DNA of 64,000 nt from SZAS-79 sp963844255 (GTDB lineage: Bacteria; Pseudomonadota; Gammaproteobacteria; Burkholderiales; SG8-39), in contig CAWJNP010000001.1 of the NCBI GenBank assembly GCA_963844255.1, positions 1 through 64,000 of the forward strand, given 5' to 3'. The translations under genes were made by a program, and so were the position numbers. The notes under the pieces were generated by a model that was given only the letters and a program-made list of their open reading frames with translations, did not search any database and was not told the DNA's origin. How positions within the stretch are numbered: the stretch's first letter is position 1; each line of letters begins with the position of its first letter. Shown in pieces: positions 26,909 to 37,731 of the stretch.

Positions 26909-28792
26909 TTACAGGGCCTCCTGAGCAGCCTCCACCGTTTCCACCGACGCCTGTGCGCCGGGCGTTTCGCGCCAGACGCATTCGATGCTCTTGTCGATGA
27001 GGTCGATTCCGCCCAATTCCACGATCACGCGGGTGCCGGATTCAAGATCGGGCAGGGACGGAACACGCACGGCGAGCGGCAGGCCCTCGAGACGCACCAG
27101 TCCCTCGCGCACAACGACGGCCGGCGAGAGAGACACGTTTTCCTGCAACAACCAGCGCAGGCACCAGTAGCGTTCCATCTCGCGCTGTTGCTCGTCATAG
27201 TGCGCGTAGACCACCTCGAATGCGCGCAGCGCGGAGAGCAGTGCGTCCGAATTGCGCACGAACGGGGCCCTCCGGCCAGCGAGGCTGGCTGACAGCTGCC
27301 ACTGGTTCAACAGGTCCACATAGCGGCGCAGCGGAGAGCTCATCCACGCATAGCAGGAAACGCCCAGCCCGTCGTGTGCTTCGCCATGCACGCTCATGCG
27401 CACCTTGCCCGAGGACTGAACGCGATACAGGGCCGCGACATCCCGTTCCGCCAGAAATCCGCCCCAGGTGGAATTTGCGAGGATCATCAGTTCGGCCACC
27501 AGCTTGTCCAGCGGCGCACCGCGCTTGCGCGGGACGATGCTGATGCGCTCGCCATCGACGCTGAAGTTGTAGTCGATCTGGTTGGCGTTCACGCTCGCCT
27601 TGCCTCGCTTGATCTCGAGGGCGTTGGCAAACCGCCACAGGATTGCCAGCTCGTCTTCATATTCCAGTCCCGCCTTTCGACCTTCCGGGAGGTATTCGTT
27701 CAGGACCGCGTAGTCGGCATGGCGCAGGTTCCCCGCCACCTTGACGCGCTCCAGCCGGGAATGGTGTCCGCGAATCGACATGTCCGCAACGCAGACGTTG
27801 AAATAGATTGAGACGGCCGGCCGCTCGCAACCGGCGTCGAGCGAAAAACTCTCGATCACGTCAGGCGGCAGCATGGTGACTTTCTGCCCCGGCATATAAA
27901 CGGTCGACAGGCGCTCGCGCGCGATCGCATCAATCGCGGAACCCGGCGCAAATCCAAGCGCCGGCGCGGCGATGTGGACACCGATGCGAAGCTCGTCATC
28001 GGAGACCCGTCGTACCGAAAATGCATCGTCGATCTCGGACGTGCCGATGTCGTCGAGCGAATAGACAGGCGTTTCCGCCAGCGGAAGCGCCTCGGGCAAG
28101 GTGGGGGGCGCATGCTGGGGAAATCCGGTGCCCGTCGGAAAGAATTCGAACAGGAACCGGTTGATATGGAAATCCTGGCTGGACGGCAGGGCACCGGCGC
28201 GCTCGAAGAGCCTGGCCGCTGTCAGTCCGGTTTCCTTGCAGGCTGCATCCACTGCTTTTGCCTCGATCCGGCTTCGATCTGGTTTGTAGAGAAGCTCGTC
28301 GCGCATCGGCCTCAGCTCCTCGGGAAAACCGCCGCGCACCAACAGCGCGGTGTACTCGGCGGCCTTTTCAAGCTGCAGCCGCCGCTTTTCCATTCCCGCC
28401 AGCGCCGCCTTGAGCGTCGCCTCCGGCGCGCCTTGGAAACGACCCTTGCCGCGCCGGTAGAAATACATCGGTGCCGAATGGAGTTTCAGCAGCAGGCCTG
28501 CCGATTCGACGGCATCGGGCTCGTGACCCACATACTCACGCGCCAGATCGACGAACCCGAACTCTGCCGGCCCGGCACATTGCCAGATGAAATCGGCATC
28601 GAGTTTCGCAGCGTAGGCCTGCGCGCCGGCAAGAAGTTCCGCAGCAGGCGGTGCATCGAACGAAAGCAGCACATTCGACGCCTTCACCTTGGTCCGGCGA
28701 CCGTGCGGGCTCTCAATCTGGTACGACGCCGTGCCCGGCGATAGTACTGTGCCGACCTTGATGTCGCCGTCTTCCTCGTAAAGGAGATGCAT
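26909..28792 (-). CDS. rnb: RNase II-family exoribonuclease
   Basis: A 3'-to-5' exoribonuclease of the RNB superfamily, 627 residues from ATG 28792 (ATG 28801 adds three). The catalytic RNB region begins at DDIGTSEIDDAFSVRRVSDDELRIGVHIAAPAL (metal-binding aspartates in the first 14 residues), continues with ERLSTVYMPG and MLPPDVIESFSLDAG, and ends with SVHGEAHDGLGVSCYAWMSSPLRRYVDLLNQWQL. The C-terminus is a short, weak S1-like region. The N-terminus lacks clear cold-shock domains and instead resembles the shorter RNB proteins found beside tonB-aroE in betaproteobacteria. It mediates mRNA turnover in the cytoplasm. Confidence 0.88.
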   Translation of the reverse strand: MHLLYEEDGDIKVGTVLSPGTASYQIESPHGRRTKVKASNVLLSFDAPPAAELLAGAQAYAAKLDADFIWQCAGPAEFGFVDLAREYVGHEPDAVESAGLLLKLHSAPMYFYRRGKGRFQGAPEATLKAALAGMEKRRLQLEKAAEYTALLVRGGFPEELRPMRDELLYKPDRSRIEAKAVDAACKETGLTAARLFERAGALPSSQDFHINRFLFEFFPTGTGFPQHAPPTLPEALPLAETPVYSLDDIGTSEIDDAFSVRRVSDDELRIGVHIAAPALGFAPGSAIDAIARERLSTVYMPGQKVTMLPPDVIESFSLDAGCERPAVSIYFNVCVADMSIRGHHSRLERVKVAGNLRHADYAVLNEYLPEGRKAGLEYEDELAILWRFANALEIKRGKASVNANQIDYNFSVDGERISIVPRKRGAPLDKLVAELMILANSTWGGFLAERDVAALYRVQSSGKVRMSVHGEAHDGLGVSCYAWMSSPLRRYVDLLNQWQLSASLAGRRAPFVRNSDALLSALRAFEVVYAHYDEQQREMERYWCLRWLLQENVSLSPAVVVREGLVRLEGLPLAVRVPSLPDLESGTRVIVELGGIDLIDKSIECVWRETPGAQASVETVEAAQEAL

Positions 28793-28866
28793 GGCAGGCA
28801 TTCTAAAAGGCCGAATGATACGCGTGAGCGCGCCGTCCAGGGCGCCCCATTTCCAACCCGGTCGAA

Positions 28867-29439
28867 TCAGGGCGCGGCAAGCCCTGCGAATGCGAGCATG
28901 CGCGGCAGGTGCTCGGGAAAGCTCTGCAACATGTGATCTCCGCCTTGCCGGATCACCATCCGTGCACCTTCGTACTTGCTGACGGCGTCGCGGTAGTCCA
29001 GCACTTCGTCACCGGTTTCGAGCAGTAACAGATAGCGCTCGGGATCCACCGCGTCAACGACGAGCGCGCGCCAGCCTTCCAGATGCGCGCGCGTGAGTTC
29101 GTATTGCGCACCCGTATACAGGTTTTTCTGCGTCCCGAGGTATGGCTCGAGCCCGACGTGGGGAAATACGGCAGGTTGTATCAGGATCGCCCGGCAGGCG
29201 TGCTTTTCGGCCAGCCATGTCGCATAGAACCCGCCCAGCGAGCTGCCGACCAGGGTCACGCTGCGCGGATCATGCTTTTCGAATTCCGCTTCGATAAGCG
29301 CGATGGCCTTCCCGGGTTCATGCGGGAGGGCCGGGCAGATGAACCTGTCGCCCAGACCACGCGCGTCCAGGCAGGCCTGCATGCTACGCGCCTTGTGCGA
29401 GGTAGGCGCGCTGTTGAACCCGTGCAGATAGATGATCAT
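28867..29439 (-). CDS. yqiA: YqiA-like alpha/beta-hydrolase
   Basis: A 190-residue UPF0227/YqiA esterase-like protein. It starts with the oxyanion-region motif IIYLHGFNSAPTSHKA. The nucleophile elbow is VGSSLGGFYATWLAE and the histidine of the triad is in QGGDHMLQSF; LLLLETGDEVLDY probably supplies the acid. Natural substrate is unknown. Its start overlaps the mpl stop by 4 bases, so it is co-transcribed with mpl. Confidence 0.88.
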   Translation of the reverse strand: MIIYLHGFNSAPTSHKARSMQACLDARGLGDRFICPALPHEPGKAIALIEAEFEKHDPRSVTLVGSSLGGFYATWLAEKHACRAILIQPAVFPHVGLEPYLGTQKNLYTGAQYELTRAHLEGWRALVVDAVDPERYLLLLETGDEVLDYRDAVSKYEGARMVIRQGGDHMLQSFPEHLPRMLAFAGLAAP

Positions 29440-30791
29440 CCGGCCAGCCGCTGCAGGAGCTTTTCGTGTATTCCGGCGAATCCGCCGTTGGACATCACGA
29501 GCACATGATCCCCCTCACGGGCTTCGGTTGCGATGGCGTCCACCAACACCCCGATGTCATTGCTGCAGAGCGCGCGATGCCCGAGCGGAGCGAACACCGC
29601 ACCGGCGTCCCAACCGAGGTTCGCGTCATAGACAAACACGCGCTCGGCCAGGGCCACGCTGCCGGGAAGTGCGTTCTTCATGACGCCGAGCTTCATGGTG
29701 TTCGAGCGTGGCTCCAGTACCGCGAGAATCCGCGCCGATCCGATCTTCTGGCGCAGTCCCGCGAGCGTGGTCTCGATCGCGGTCGGGTGATGTGCAAAGT
29801 CATCGTAGACCGATACGCCACGCACCGTACCGCGCAGTTCCATGCGCCGTCGCACGTTGGCGAACTTGGCAAGAGATTCAATGGCGACCGCCGGTTTGAC
29901 GCCGGCGTGGCGCGCGGCTGCAATTGCCGCAAGGGCGTTTTGCCGATTGTGATCCCCGGACAATTCCCAGCGCACCCGTCCCTGCAGGTCGCCTTGCAGA
30001 CGGACGTCGAAGCTTCCTTCACGATCCGGCTCACCCGATTGCCATCCGTCCGTGCCGCCAAAGCGCTCCACCGGGGTCCAGGCCCCCATCGCGATGACGC
30101 GTGCAATCGCTTCGTCGCGCGCATTCACAATCAATCGCCCCTGGCCGGGGACAGTACGCACGAAGTGATGAAATTGTCGCTCGATCGCAGCAATATCACT
30201 GAAGATGTCAGCATGATCGAATTCAATATTATTGAGTACCGCGGTTCTGGCGCGGTAGTGGACGAACTTCGATCGCTTGTCGAAAAATGCCGTGTCGTAT
30301 TCGTCCGCTTCGATCACGAACAACGGCGATTCGGTCAGCCGCGCCGAAACAGGAAAATTGCGTGGCACGCCGCCAATCAGGAATCCCGGCGCGCGGCCTG
30401 CGTCCTCCAGTATCCAGGCCAGCATAGCGGAAGTTGTTGTTTTTCCGTGGGTTCCGGAAACAGCGAGCACCCACTTATCTCGAAGAACCGTATCGGAAAG
30501 CCATTGAGGGCCGGACGTGTAAGGCTCTCCCGCGTCCAGAATCGCCTCCATCAGCGGATTTCCTCTGGTAACGACGTTTCCAATCACCCAGATGTCCGGC
30601 CTGAAAGACATCTGCGATGCTTCGAAGCCTTCAACCAGTTCGATGCCCAGCGACCGCAGTTGATCGCTCATCGGGGGATAGACGTTCGAATCGCAGCCAG
30701 TCACATGGTAGCCGGCGGCCTTGGCAAGGGCGGCGACCCCGCCCATGAACGTGCCGCAAATGCCTAGAATGTGCAGGTGTCGCGCAGCCAT
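29436..30791 (-). CDS. mpl: UDP-N-acetylmuramate:tripeptide ligase (murein recycling)
   Basis: Joins UDP-MurNAc to the recovered tripeptide L-Ala-gamma-D-Glu-meso-DAP, letting the cell recycle wall peptides. The 451-residue Mur-ligase-family protein has an N-terminal HILGICGTFMGGVAALAKAAGY, the ATP loop VLAVSGTHGKTTTSAMLAW, FVIEADEYDTAFFDKRSKF, LNNIEFDHADIF, SGDHNRQNALAAI and YDDFAHHPTAIETTL, followed by VLEPRSNTMKLG. The order IEADEYDTAFFDKRSKF is diagnostic for Mpl versus MurC. It is the first gene of a minus-strand group and is divergent from the gene at 30894. Confidence 0.94.
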   Translation of the reverse strand: MAARHLHILGICGTFMGGVAALAKAAGYHVTGCDSNVYPPMSDQLRSLGIELVEGFEASQMSFRPDIWVIGNVVTRGNPLMEAILDAGEPYTSGPQWLSDTVLRDKWVLAVSGTHGKTTTSAMLAWILEDAGRAPGFLIGGVPRNFPVSARLTESPLFVIEADEYDTAFFDKRSKFVHYRARTAVLNNIEFDHADIFSDIAAIERQFHHFVRTVPGQGRLIVNARDEAIARVIAMGAWTPVERFGGTDGWQSGEPDREGSFDVRLQGDLQGRVRWELSGDHNRQNALAAIAAARHAGVKPAVAIESLAKFANVRRRMELRGTVRGVSVYDDFAHHPTAIETTLAGLRQKIGSARILAVLEPRSNTMKLGVMKNALPGSVALAERVFVYDANLGWDAGAVFAPLGHRALCSNDIGVLVDAIATEAREGDHVLVMSNGGFAGIHEKLLQRLAG

Positions 30792-30893
30792 CCGCAGAAA
30801 ACGTGCCGCGAAAAAGCGCCGATTGTAGTCGATTTAACCGCGGCAACCCGGTCGCGGTATCATTTGCCGCTCGTTTGAACCACTGGTTCCTTT

Positions 30894-31505
30894 ATGAGTC
30901 GAATCCGGCCCAGGCAGAACGGCATGCGCGCCGCCATTGCGGCGGCAGCGGCGCGGATCATGGCCGAAGGCGGCATCGACAATTTCGCCCTGGCGAAACG
31001 CAAGGCCGCCCGCCAGCTTGGCGCCACGGATAAACAAAGCCTTCCAGGCAATGATGAAATCGAAACCGAACTGCGCGCCTATCTGGAGTTGTATCAGTCC
31101 GTCGAGCATCCCGGCCGTATCCGGGAATTGCGAATAATCGCCTTGTCGCTGATGAGTGCGCTGGAGGAATTCAGCCCCTATCTCACCGGGCCGGTTCTCA
31201 AGGGAATTGCGGGTCCGTATTCGGACATCGAGGTGCAGCTGTTCCCGGATAGCAGCAAGGATGTTGAGATCTTCCTGCTGAACCGGAATATCGCATTCAG
31301 CTCGGCGGAGGCTCGCCGGTACTCCGGCGACCGCGCCCGGTCGATCACCGTGCTCGAGCTGGACTGGGAAGATGCACCGGCCAAGCTTTCCGTCTACGAT
31401 TCCCGCGACGAACGGATCACCCTGAAGACAACTCAGGTCGGCAGGGTCATGGACCGCGCCGGCATCCCCGAAGTACGCGCGTTGCTGGCGGAAACACATG
31501 GCTGA
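30894..31505 (+). CDS. Conserved protein with nucleotidyltransferase-like segment
   Basis: A 203-residue soluble protein I cannot name. Residues about 8-42 (MRAAIAAAAARIMAEGGIDNFALAKRKAARQLG, here read as AAIAAAAARIMAEGGI and FALAKRKAARQLG) resemble the first helices of TetR-type proteins, with an adjacent basic helix. Residues about 90-125 contain GIAGPYSDIEVQLFPDSSKDVEIFLL, broadly like the GS...D-x-D strand of nucleotidyltransferases, but the metal pattern is incomplete. I recall similar conserved betaproteobacterial proteins near mpl. It overlaps the thioredoxin-like gene by 8 bases, which suggests co-expression. Confidence 0.7.
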   Translation: MSRIRPRQNGMRAAIAAAAARIMAEGGIDNFALAKRKAARQLGATDKQSLPGNDEIETELRAYLELYQSVEHPGRIRELRIIALSLMSALEEFSPYLTGPVLKGIAGPYSDIEVQLFPDSSKDVEIFLLNRNIAFSSAEARRYSGDRARSITVLELDWEDAPAKLSVYDSRDERITLKTTQVGRVMDRAGIPEVRALLAETHG

Positions 31506-32028
31506 CCGGCGCGAGGTCGCAATCCTGCTGGGCGCAGGGATTCTTGCCATGGGCGCCGGAATTGCCTTCGGACCGCAGCTGATGGCATTACTCCAGCCCG
31601 CAGATACCAGCGCGCTGCGCTCCACCCGTTTTGCGGATTTGTCCGGGAAGCAGCGCACGCTCGATGAATGGAAAGGGCGCATTCTCGTCGTCAACTTCTG
31701 GGCAACCTGGTGCCCGCCGTGCCGTGAGGAAATCCCTGCGCTGGTTATGGCGCGAGAAAAACTTCTGCCATCAGGTGTTGAATTTGTAGGCATCGCCATC
31801 GATCAGGCCGTTAAAGTGTCAAAATTCATGGCTCAAGTCCCAATATCCTATCCGCTCCTGATTGCCGATTCGGCGGGGCTGGATCTGATGCGCCAGCTGG
31901 GCAATCCGAGCGGCGGTCTGCCCTACACCATCGTCCTTGACCGCAAGGGTGCGCTGATTCACCGCAATCTGGGTGGCGTGACTCAGCAGAAGATTGAGGA
32001 TCTGGTCCTACCGATGCTAAGAAGCTGA
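31498..32028 (+). CDS. TlpA-like membrane-anchored thioredoxin
   Basis: A 176-residue thiol-disulfide oxidoreductase. An N-terminal helix (residues about 7-25, VAILLGAGILAMGAGIAFG) probably anchors it, with the thioredoxin domain in the periplasm. The redox motif is NFWATWCPPCREEIPAL, and the cis-proline region is GGLPYTIVLDRKG. This is the TlpA/ResA type; substrate is unknown. ATG 31498 lies inside the end of the preceding gene, so the two are probably translated together. Confidence 0.87.
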   Translation: MADRREVAILLGAGILAMGAGIAFGPQLMALLQPADTSALRSTRFADLSGKQRTLDEWKGRILVVNFWATWCPPCREEIPALVMAREKLLPSGVEFVGIAIDQAVKVSKFMAQVPISYPLLIADSAGLDLMRQLGNPSGGLPYTIVLDRKGALIHRNLGGVTQQKIEDLVLPMLRS

Positions 32029-32103
32029 TAATCCTGCAGATTTTCCTGTACGGGGTGCTGTTGGCTAAATCCTGTAAAATGCCGCCAACTTCGGGGAAAA
32101 AGC

Positions 32104-32568
32104 TTGAAAGGTTCGCCTTCTTCTCAAATCAAGTCGGTGCTCGTTCTACACGGGCCAAACCTGAATCTACTGGGCGTTCGCGAGCCGGATATCTATGGCC
32201 GGGAAACGCTTGAGAACATCAACAGCCGCCTGGTCGAAGCTGCGCAGGGCGCAGGGGTGGCGGTTCAATGCTTTCAAAGCAATCACGAAGGCGAGCTGGT
32301 GGATCGCATCCAGCAGGCGGGGCGTGACGGCGTCGGATTCATTGTCATCAACCCCGCCGCGTACACCCATACCAGCGTCGCGATCCGCGACGCACTGGCT
32401 GGCGTAGCCATCCCATTCATCGAAGTTCACCTGTCCAATGTTCATGCCAGAGAGTCTTTCCGGCATCGTTCCTTCGTATCCGACATCGCCGTCGGCTCCA
32501 TTTGCGGTCTGGGCAGCAGGGGCTATGACCTTGCGCTCGCCTACGTGCTGCTGCGCGGCCAGGAGTAA
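32104..32568 (+). CDS. aroQ: Type II 3-dehydroquinate dehydratase
   Basis: Dehydrates 3-dehydroquinate to 3-dehydroshikimate as a dodecamer. The 154-residue protein has VLVLHGPNLNLLGVREPDIYG (catalytic Tyr in the lid), FQSNHEGELVDRI, FIVINPAAYTHTSVAIRDAL and PFIEVHLSNVHARESFRHRSF with the catalytic His. The TTG start at 32104 follows GGGGA with workable spacing; no ATG precedes the domain. It heads the aroQ-accB-accC-prmA run typical of beta- and gammaproteobacteria. Confidence 0.94.
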   Translation: MKGSPSSQIKSVLVLHGPNLNLLGVREPDIYGRETLENINSRLVEAAQGAGVAVQCFQSNHEGELVDRIQQAGRDGVGFIVINPAAYTHTSVAIRDALAGVAIPFIEVHLSNVHARESFRHRSFVSDIAVGSICGLGSRGYDLALAYVLLRGQE

Positions 32569-32572
32569 CACC

Positions 32573-34404
<1,832 letters not shown>

Positions 34405-34415
34405 GCGCCAGCCGC

Positions 34416-35297
34416 ATGACGTGGCTGGCAATCAGACTCAAGGCCGAATCCGAGACTGCCGACGCGCTTTCGGACGCACTGCTTGAGGCCGGCGCCCTGT
34501 CGGTCAGTTGCGATGATGCGGACGCAGGTACCGAAGCCGAAGCCGCACAGTTCGGAGAACCGGGACTCGAGCCGCCACGCGCCTGGCAACGGAACGTACT
34601 CACCGCACTGATTGCAGCGAACGGCAATCCGGAGGAAATTGTCGCGGCGGCCGCCCAGACCTGCGGAATCGCGCCGCCGGCGTTCAGCGTGACCACCGTG
34701 GAGGACGAGGACTGGGTCAGGTCCACGCAGTCGCAGTTCGATCCGATCCACATTACAGACGACTTGTGGATCGTGCCGAGCTGGCGCACGCCGCCCGACG
34801 CCGGGGCCATCAACATCTCCATCGATCCGGGACTGGCGTTCGGTACGGGAAGCCATCCCACCACCCGCCTGATGCTGCGCTGGATGGCCAATACCCTGGT
34901 CCCCGGGGATTCGGTTCTCGACTACGGATGCGGTTCCGGTATATTGGCCGTGGTCGCAGCCCGCCTCGGAGCGCGCCGAGTTACCGGCGTCGACATAGAT
35001 GCCCAGGCGCTCGTGGCCGCCGAGGAGAATGCCGCGAAGAACAACGTCGCCGTGCGGTTTTTCGCGCCGGACGCCATGCCCGCCCTGCCTTCGGACATCG
35101 TCGTTGCCAACATCCTCGCGAACCCCCTGGTCGTGCTGGCGCCGCTGATCTGCGCGAACTGCGTCCGGCGCGTCGCCTTGTCCGGAATTCTGGAAGCGCA
35201 GCATGCGGAGGTTGCCCGTGCGTATGCGCCTCACTTCGCGCTCGAGGTGACTGACCGCGAGGACGGATGGATCCTGATGACAGGAGAGCGCCGATGA
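34416..35297 (+). CDS. prmA: Ribosomal protein L11 methyltransferase
   Basis: SAM-dependent trimethylation of ribosomal protein L11. The 293-residue protein has an N-terminal L11-binding domain starting MTWLAIRLKAESETADALSDALLEAGA (read to about residue 80) with EDEDWVRSTQSQFDPI in the linker. The catalytic domain has DPGLAFGTGSHPTT, the SAM-binding loop VLDYGCGSGILAVVAARLGA and VVANILANPLVVLAP (NPP-like NIL motif). It follows accC by 11 bases, a conserved order. Confidence 0.95.
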   Translation: MTWLAIRLKAESETADALSDALLEAGALSVSCDDADAGTEAEAAQFGEPGLEPPRAWQRNVLTALIAANGNPEEIVAAAAQTCGIAPPAFSVTTVEDEDWVRSTQSQFDPIHITDDLWIVPSWRTPPDAGAINISIDPGLAFGTGSHPTTRLMLRWMANTLVPGDSVLDYGCGSGILAVVAARLGARRVTGVDIDAQALVAAEENAAKNNVAVRFFAPDAMPALPSDIVVANILANPLVVLAPLICANCVRRVALSGILEAQHAEVARAYAPHFALEVTDREDGWILMTGERR

Positions 35298-36301
35298 GCC
35301 TGGTCACCCGCTGCCCCGACTGCGGAACGACGTTCCGGGCCCTGCCGGCGCAGCTATCCGCCCGGGGCGGCCGGGTGCGCTGCGGAAAGTGCAGTGCGGT
35401 GTTCGACGGAATCGCGAATCTGCTCACGCAGGAGGCGATCGCCGCGCTGCCAGCCGAACCTTCCCCGCAGATGGGATTGTTTGACCCTCGGAACAAGGAT
35501 CGCGCACGGCTGGCGCCCGAATCCGTTCCACCGGCTGCATCCGGAATCCCGGCTCCCATGCCGCCCGCCATATCCACGGCCGGGTCCGCGCCAGAGCCGA
35601 TATCGGCGCCTTTGTCGGAGACTGCAACAGCCAACATCGCGTCGACTGCGACGCCGCCGCCCGCGCCGTTAGAGGACGCCACCGTTGAGACCGACGCGGT
35701 GCCGACGCTTCCCGTACCCGGGTTTCTTGTCACGGCTCGCCCGCGATCGAGATATACGCTGGTCTGGTCGCTGCTCAGCCTGCTCTGCCTGACAGCGCTT
35801 GCCGGTCAGGCGATCCTGTACTTCCGCAGCGAAATCGCGGTACTGCTGCCGGTGACACGAAGCTATCTCGAAACCGCGTGCGACACGCTGGGATGCGAGA
35901 TGCGCCTGCCGCGCCGCGCCGACCTGATGAGCATCGAGTCATCCGATCTCCAGGCCGACAGCAAACGAAAGGGCGTGATCGTCCTCAACGCGCTGCTGCG
36001 CAATCGCGCGCCTTTTTCCCAGGAATATCCGGACTTCGAACTCACCCTGACCGACCAGGGCGACCGCGCGGTCATCCGGCGCGTCCTCAAGCCGGGTGAA
36101 TACCTGCTGCAGAAAAACGCACTCCGTCCTCAGGGCATCGCCGGTGGCGCCGAGGAAGCGGTACGCATTCACCTTGAAACCGGCGACATCCAGGCTACCG
36201 GCTACCAGTTGTTCCTGTTCTACCCCTGCCCTGCGATGGGCCCGTCCCCTTTCTGGCAGCTGAGCTATCCTTCGCGCTGCCAGGATTTCCGCAACAAATA
36301 A
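35294..36301 (+). CDS. Zinc-ribbon and DUF3426 membrane protein
   Basis: A 335-residue protein. It begins with an MJ0042-type zinc ribbon, TRCPDCGTTF and VRCGKCSAVF, in the cytoplasm. A Pro/Ala-rich low-complexity linker (about residues 70-145) follows, then one TM helix (VWSLLSLLCLTALAGQAILYF), then a C-terminal DUF3426 domain in the periplasm (ADSKRKGVIVLNALLRNRAPF to YPCPAMGP). The role is unknown. Start ATG 35294 overlaps the prmA stop (ATGA), so the true start is not the upstream in-frame ATG at 35267. Confidence 0.85.
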   Translation: MSLVTRCPDCGTTFRALPAQLSARGGRVRCGKCSAVFDGIANLLTQEAIAALPAEPSPQMGLFDPRNKDRARLAPESVPPAASGIPAPMPPAISTAGSAPEPISAPLSETATANIASTATPPPAPLEDATVETDAVPTLPVPGFLVTARPRSRYTLVWSLLSLLCLTALAGQAILYFRSEIAVLLPVTRSYLETACDTLGCEMRLPRRADLMSIESSDLQADSKRKGVIVLNALLRNRAPFSQEYPDFELTLTDQGDRAVIRRVLKPGEYLLQKNALRPQGIAGGAEEAVRIHLETGDIQATGYQLFLFYPCPAMGPSPFWQLSYPSRCQDFRNK

Positions 36302-36316
36302 TTCGAAAGATCCCAC

Positions 36317-37252
36317 TTGAGCACACTCATCACCGGCTCGATCGCATACGACACCATCATGGTGTTCCCCGATCAGTTCAAGAATCACCTGCTTGCCGAC
36401 CAGCTGCACATTCTCAACGTCTGCTTCCTCACGCCCGAGATGCGGCGTGAATACGGCGGGTGCGCCGCGAACATCGGCTACAACCTCAAGATGCTCGGCG
36501 GTGAACCGCTGGTGATGGCCACGGTCGGCGAAGACATCGATCCCTATCTGAAACGGCTGGCGGACCTCGGTATCGATCGCGGGAACCTCAAGCGGATTCC
36601 CGGCCAGTTCACGGCGCAGGCTTTCATCACCACTGACCTGGACAACAACCAGATCATCGCGTTCCATCCCGGCGCGATGAACTTTGCACACGAGAATCGC
36701 ATCGACGCGTCCCTGGGAGCAACGCTTGCCATCGTCGCTCCCGATGGCAAGGAAGGGATGCTGAGTCACGCGCGCGAATGCGCAGCCGCAGGCATACCGT
36801 TCGTTTTCGATCCGGGACAGGGCTTGCCGATGTTCTCGGCCACCGAGTTGTCGGAGTTTGTCTCCCTCGCAGACTACGTCGCGGTTAATGACTACGAGGG
36901 AAAGATGCTGGAGGAAAAAACCGGCAGTTCGCTCGCAGGCATCGCTCAAGATGTGAAGGCGCTCGTGCTGACCGTGGGCGCGCAGGGCTCGATCGTATTC
37001 GCGGGCGGGCAGAAGCACGAAATTCCCGTCGTGAAAGCGGCCGAAATCCTCGACCCCACCGGCTGCGGTGATGCGTATCGCGCCGGGCTGCTGTATGGAA
37101 TTTCAAAAGGCTGGGACTGGCCGAGCACCGGCCGTCTGGGCGCCTTGCTCGGCTCGATCAAGATCGAGCATCGAGGCGCTCAAAACCATAGTTTCGAGCC
37201 CCAGGAGATCGTCGACCGGTTCAAGCGGGAGTTCGGCTACTCGCCCTGGTAA
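36317..37252 (+). CDS. PfkB-family carbohydrate/nucleoside kinase
   Basis: A 311-residue ribokinase-fold enzyme. N-terminal GSIAYDTIMVFPDQFKNHLL, then EYGGCAANIGYNLKMLGG and the C-terminal catalytic motif ILDPTGCGDAYRAGLLYG, with Asp as base, place it in the PfkB family. From memory, close betaproteobacterial relatives are annotated as adenosine kinase, which would salvage adenosine to AMP; other sugar kinases cannot be excluded. The start is a TTG at 36317, because the core begins immediately. It follows the zinc-ribbon gene by 15 bases. Confidence 0.83.
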   Translation: MSTLITGSIAYDTIMVFPDQFKNHLLADQLHILNVCFLTPEMRREYGGCAANIGYNLKMLGGEPLVMATVGEDIDPYLKRLADLGIDRGNLKRIPGQFTAQAFITTDLDNNQIIAFHPGAMNFAHENRIDASLGATLAIVAPDGKEGMLSHARECAAAGIPFVFDPGQGLPMFSATELSEFVSLADYVAVNDYEGKMLEEKTGSSLAGIAQDVKALVLTVGAQGSIVFAGGQKHEIPVVKAAEILDPTGCGDAYRAGLLYGISKGWDWPSTGRLGALLGSIKIEHRGAQNHSFEPQEIVDRFKREFGYSPW

Positions 37253-37277
37253 ACCGCCGGCGGAAACCGCGTTTCTC

Positions 37278-37691
37278 CTAGCGCAGGGCCAAGCGTATTT
37301 TTTCGGCGTGCGCTGCCAGTTCCTCGCGGGGCGGATTCTTGGCCGGCCATTCCAGCCGCATTCCGTCGCCTTCCCAGCGCGGCAGGATATGCACGTGGAA
37401 ATGAAAAACCGACTGCGCCCCCGCCGCGCCATTCGCCTGGAACAGATTCATTCCCGGTGCGCCGAACGCCGCCCGGCAGGCGCGCGCGACGCGCGCCGTG
37501 GTTCTGAACACGGCACCCGCCAGTTCGTCGTCCAGGCCGAAAACATTCTCCACATGTGACCTGGTCGCGACCAGCACGTGGCCCGGGTTCACCTGACCCA
37601 GGTCCATGAACGCAATTGTGTGTTCGTCCTCATGTACGACACTGGCCGGTATCTGTCCCGCGGCAATCCTGCAGAATATGCAATCGCTCAT
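37278..37691 (-). CDS. HIT-family hydrolase
   Basis: A 137-residue histidine-triad protein with an N-terminal CIFCRIAAGQIPASVVHEDE and the triad motif SVFHFHVHILPRWEGDG. HIT proteins hydrolyse dinucleoside polyphosphates or AMP-conjugates. The CxxC near the N-terminus suggests a structural zinc, common in this subgroup. Start ATG 37691 begins right at the domain; the frame upstream has no homology. Its neighbour apaH also acts on diadenosine polyphosphates, so the pair may share a clean-up role. It ends 25 bases from the convergent PfkB gene. Confidence 0.9.
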   Translation of the reverse strand: MSDCIFCRIAAGQIPASVVHEDEHTIAFMDLGQVNPGHVLVATRSHVENVFGLDDELAGAVFRTTARVARACRAAFGAPGMNLFQANGAAGAQSVFHFHVHILPRWEGDGMRLEWPAKNPPREELAAHAEKIRLALR

Positions 37692-37731
37692 TTCGCGCAA
37701 TCCTCTTTGCGTTGTCGTTCGGTACCTGCGT

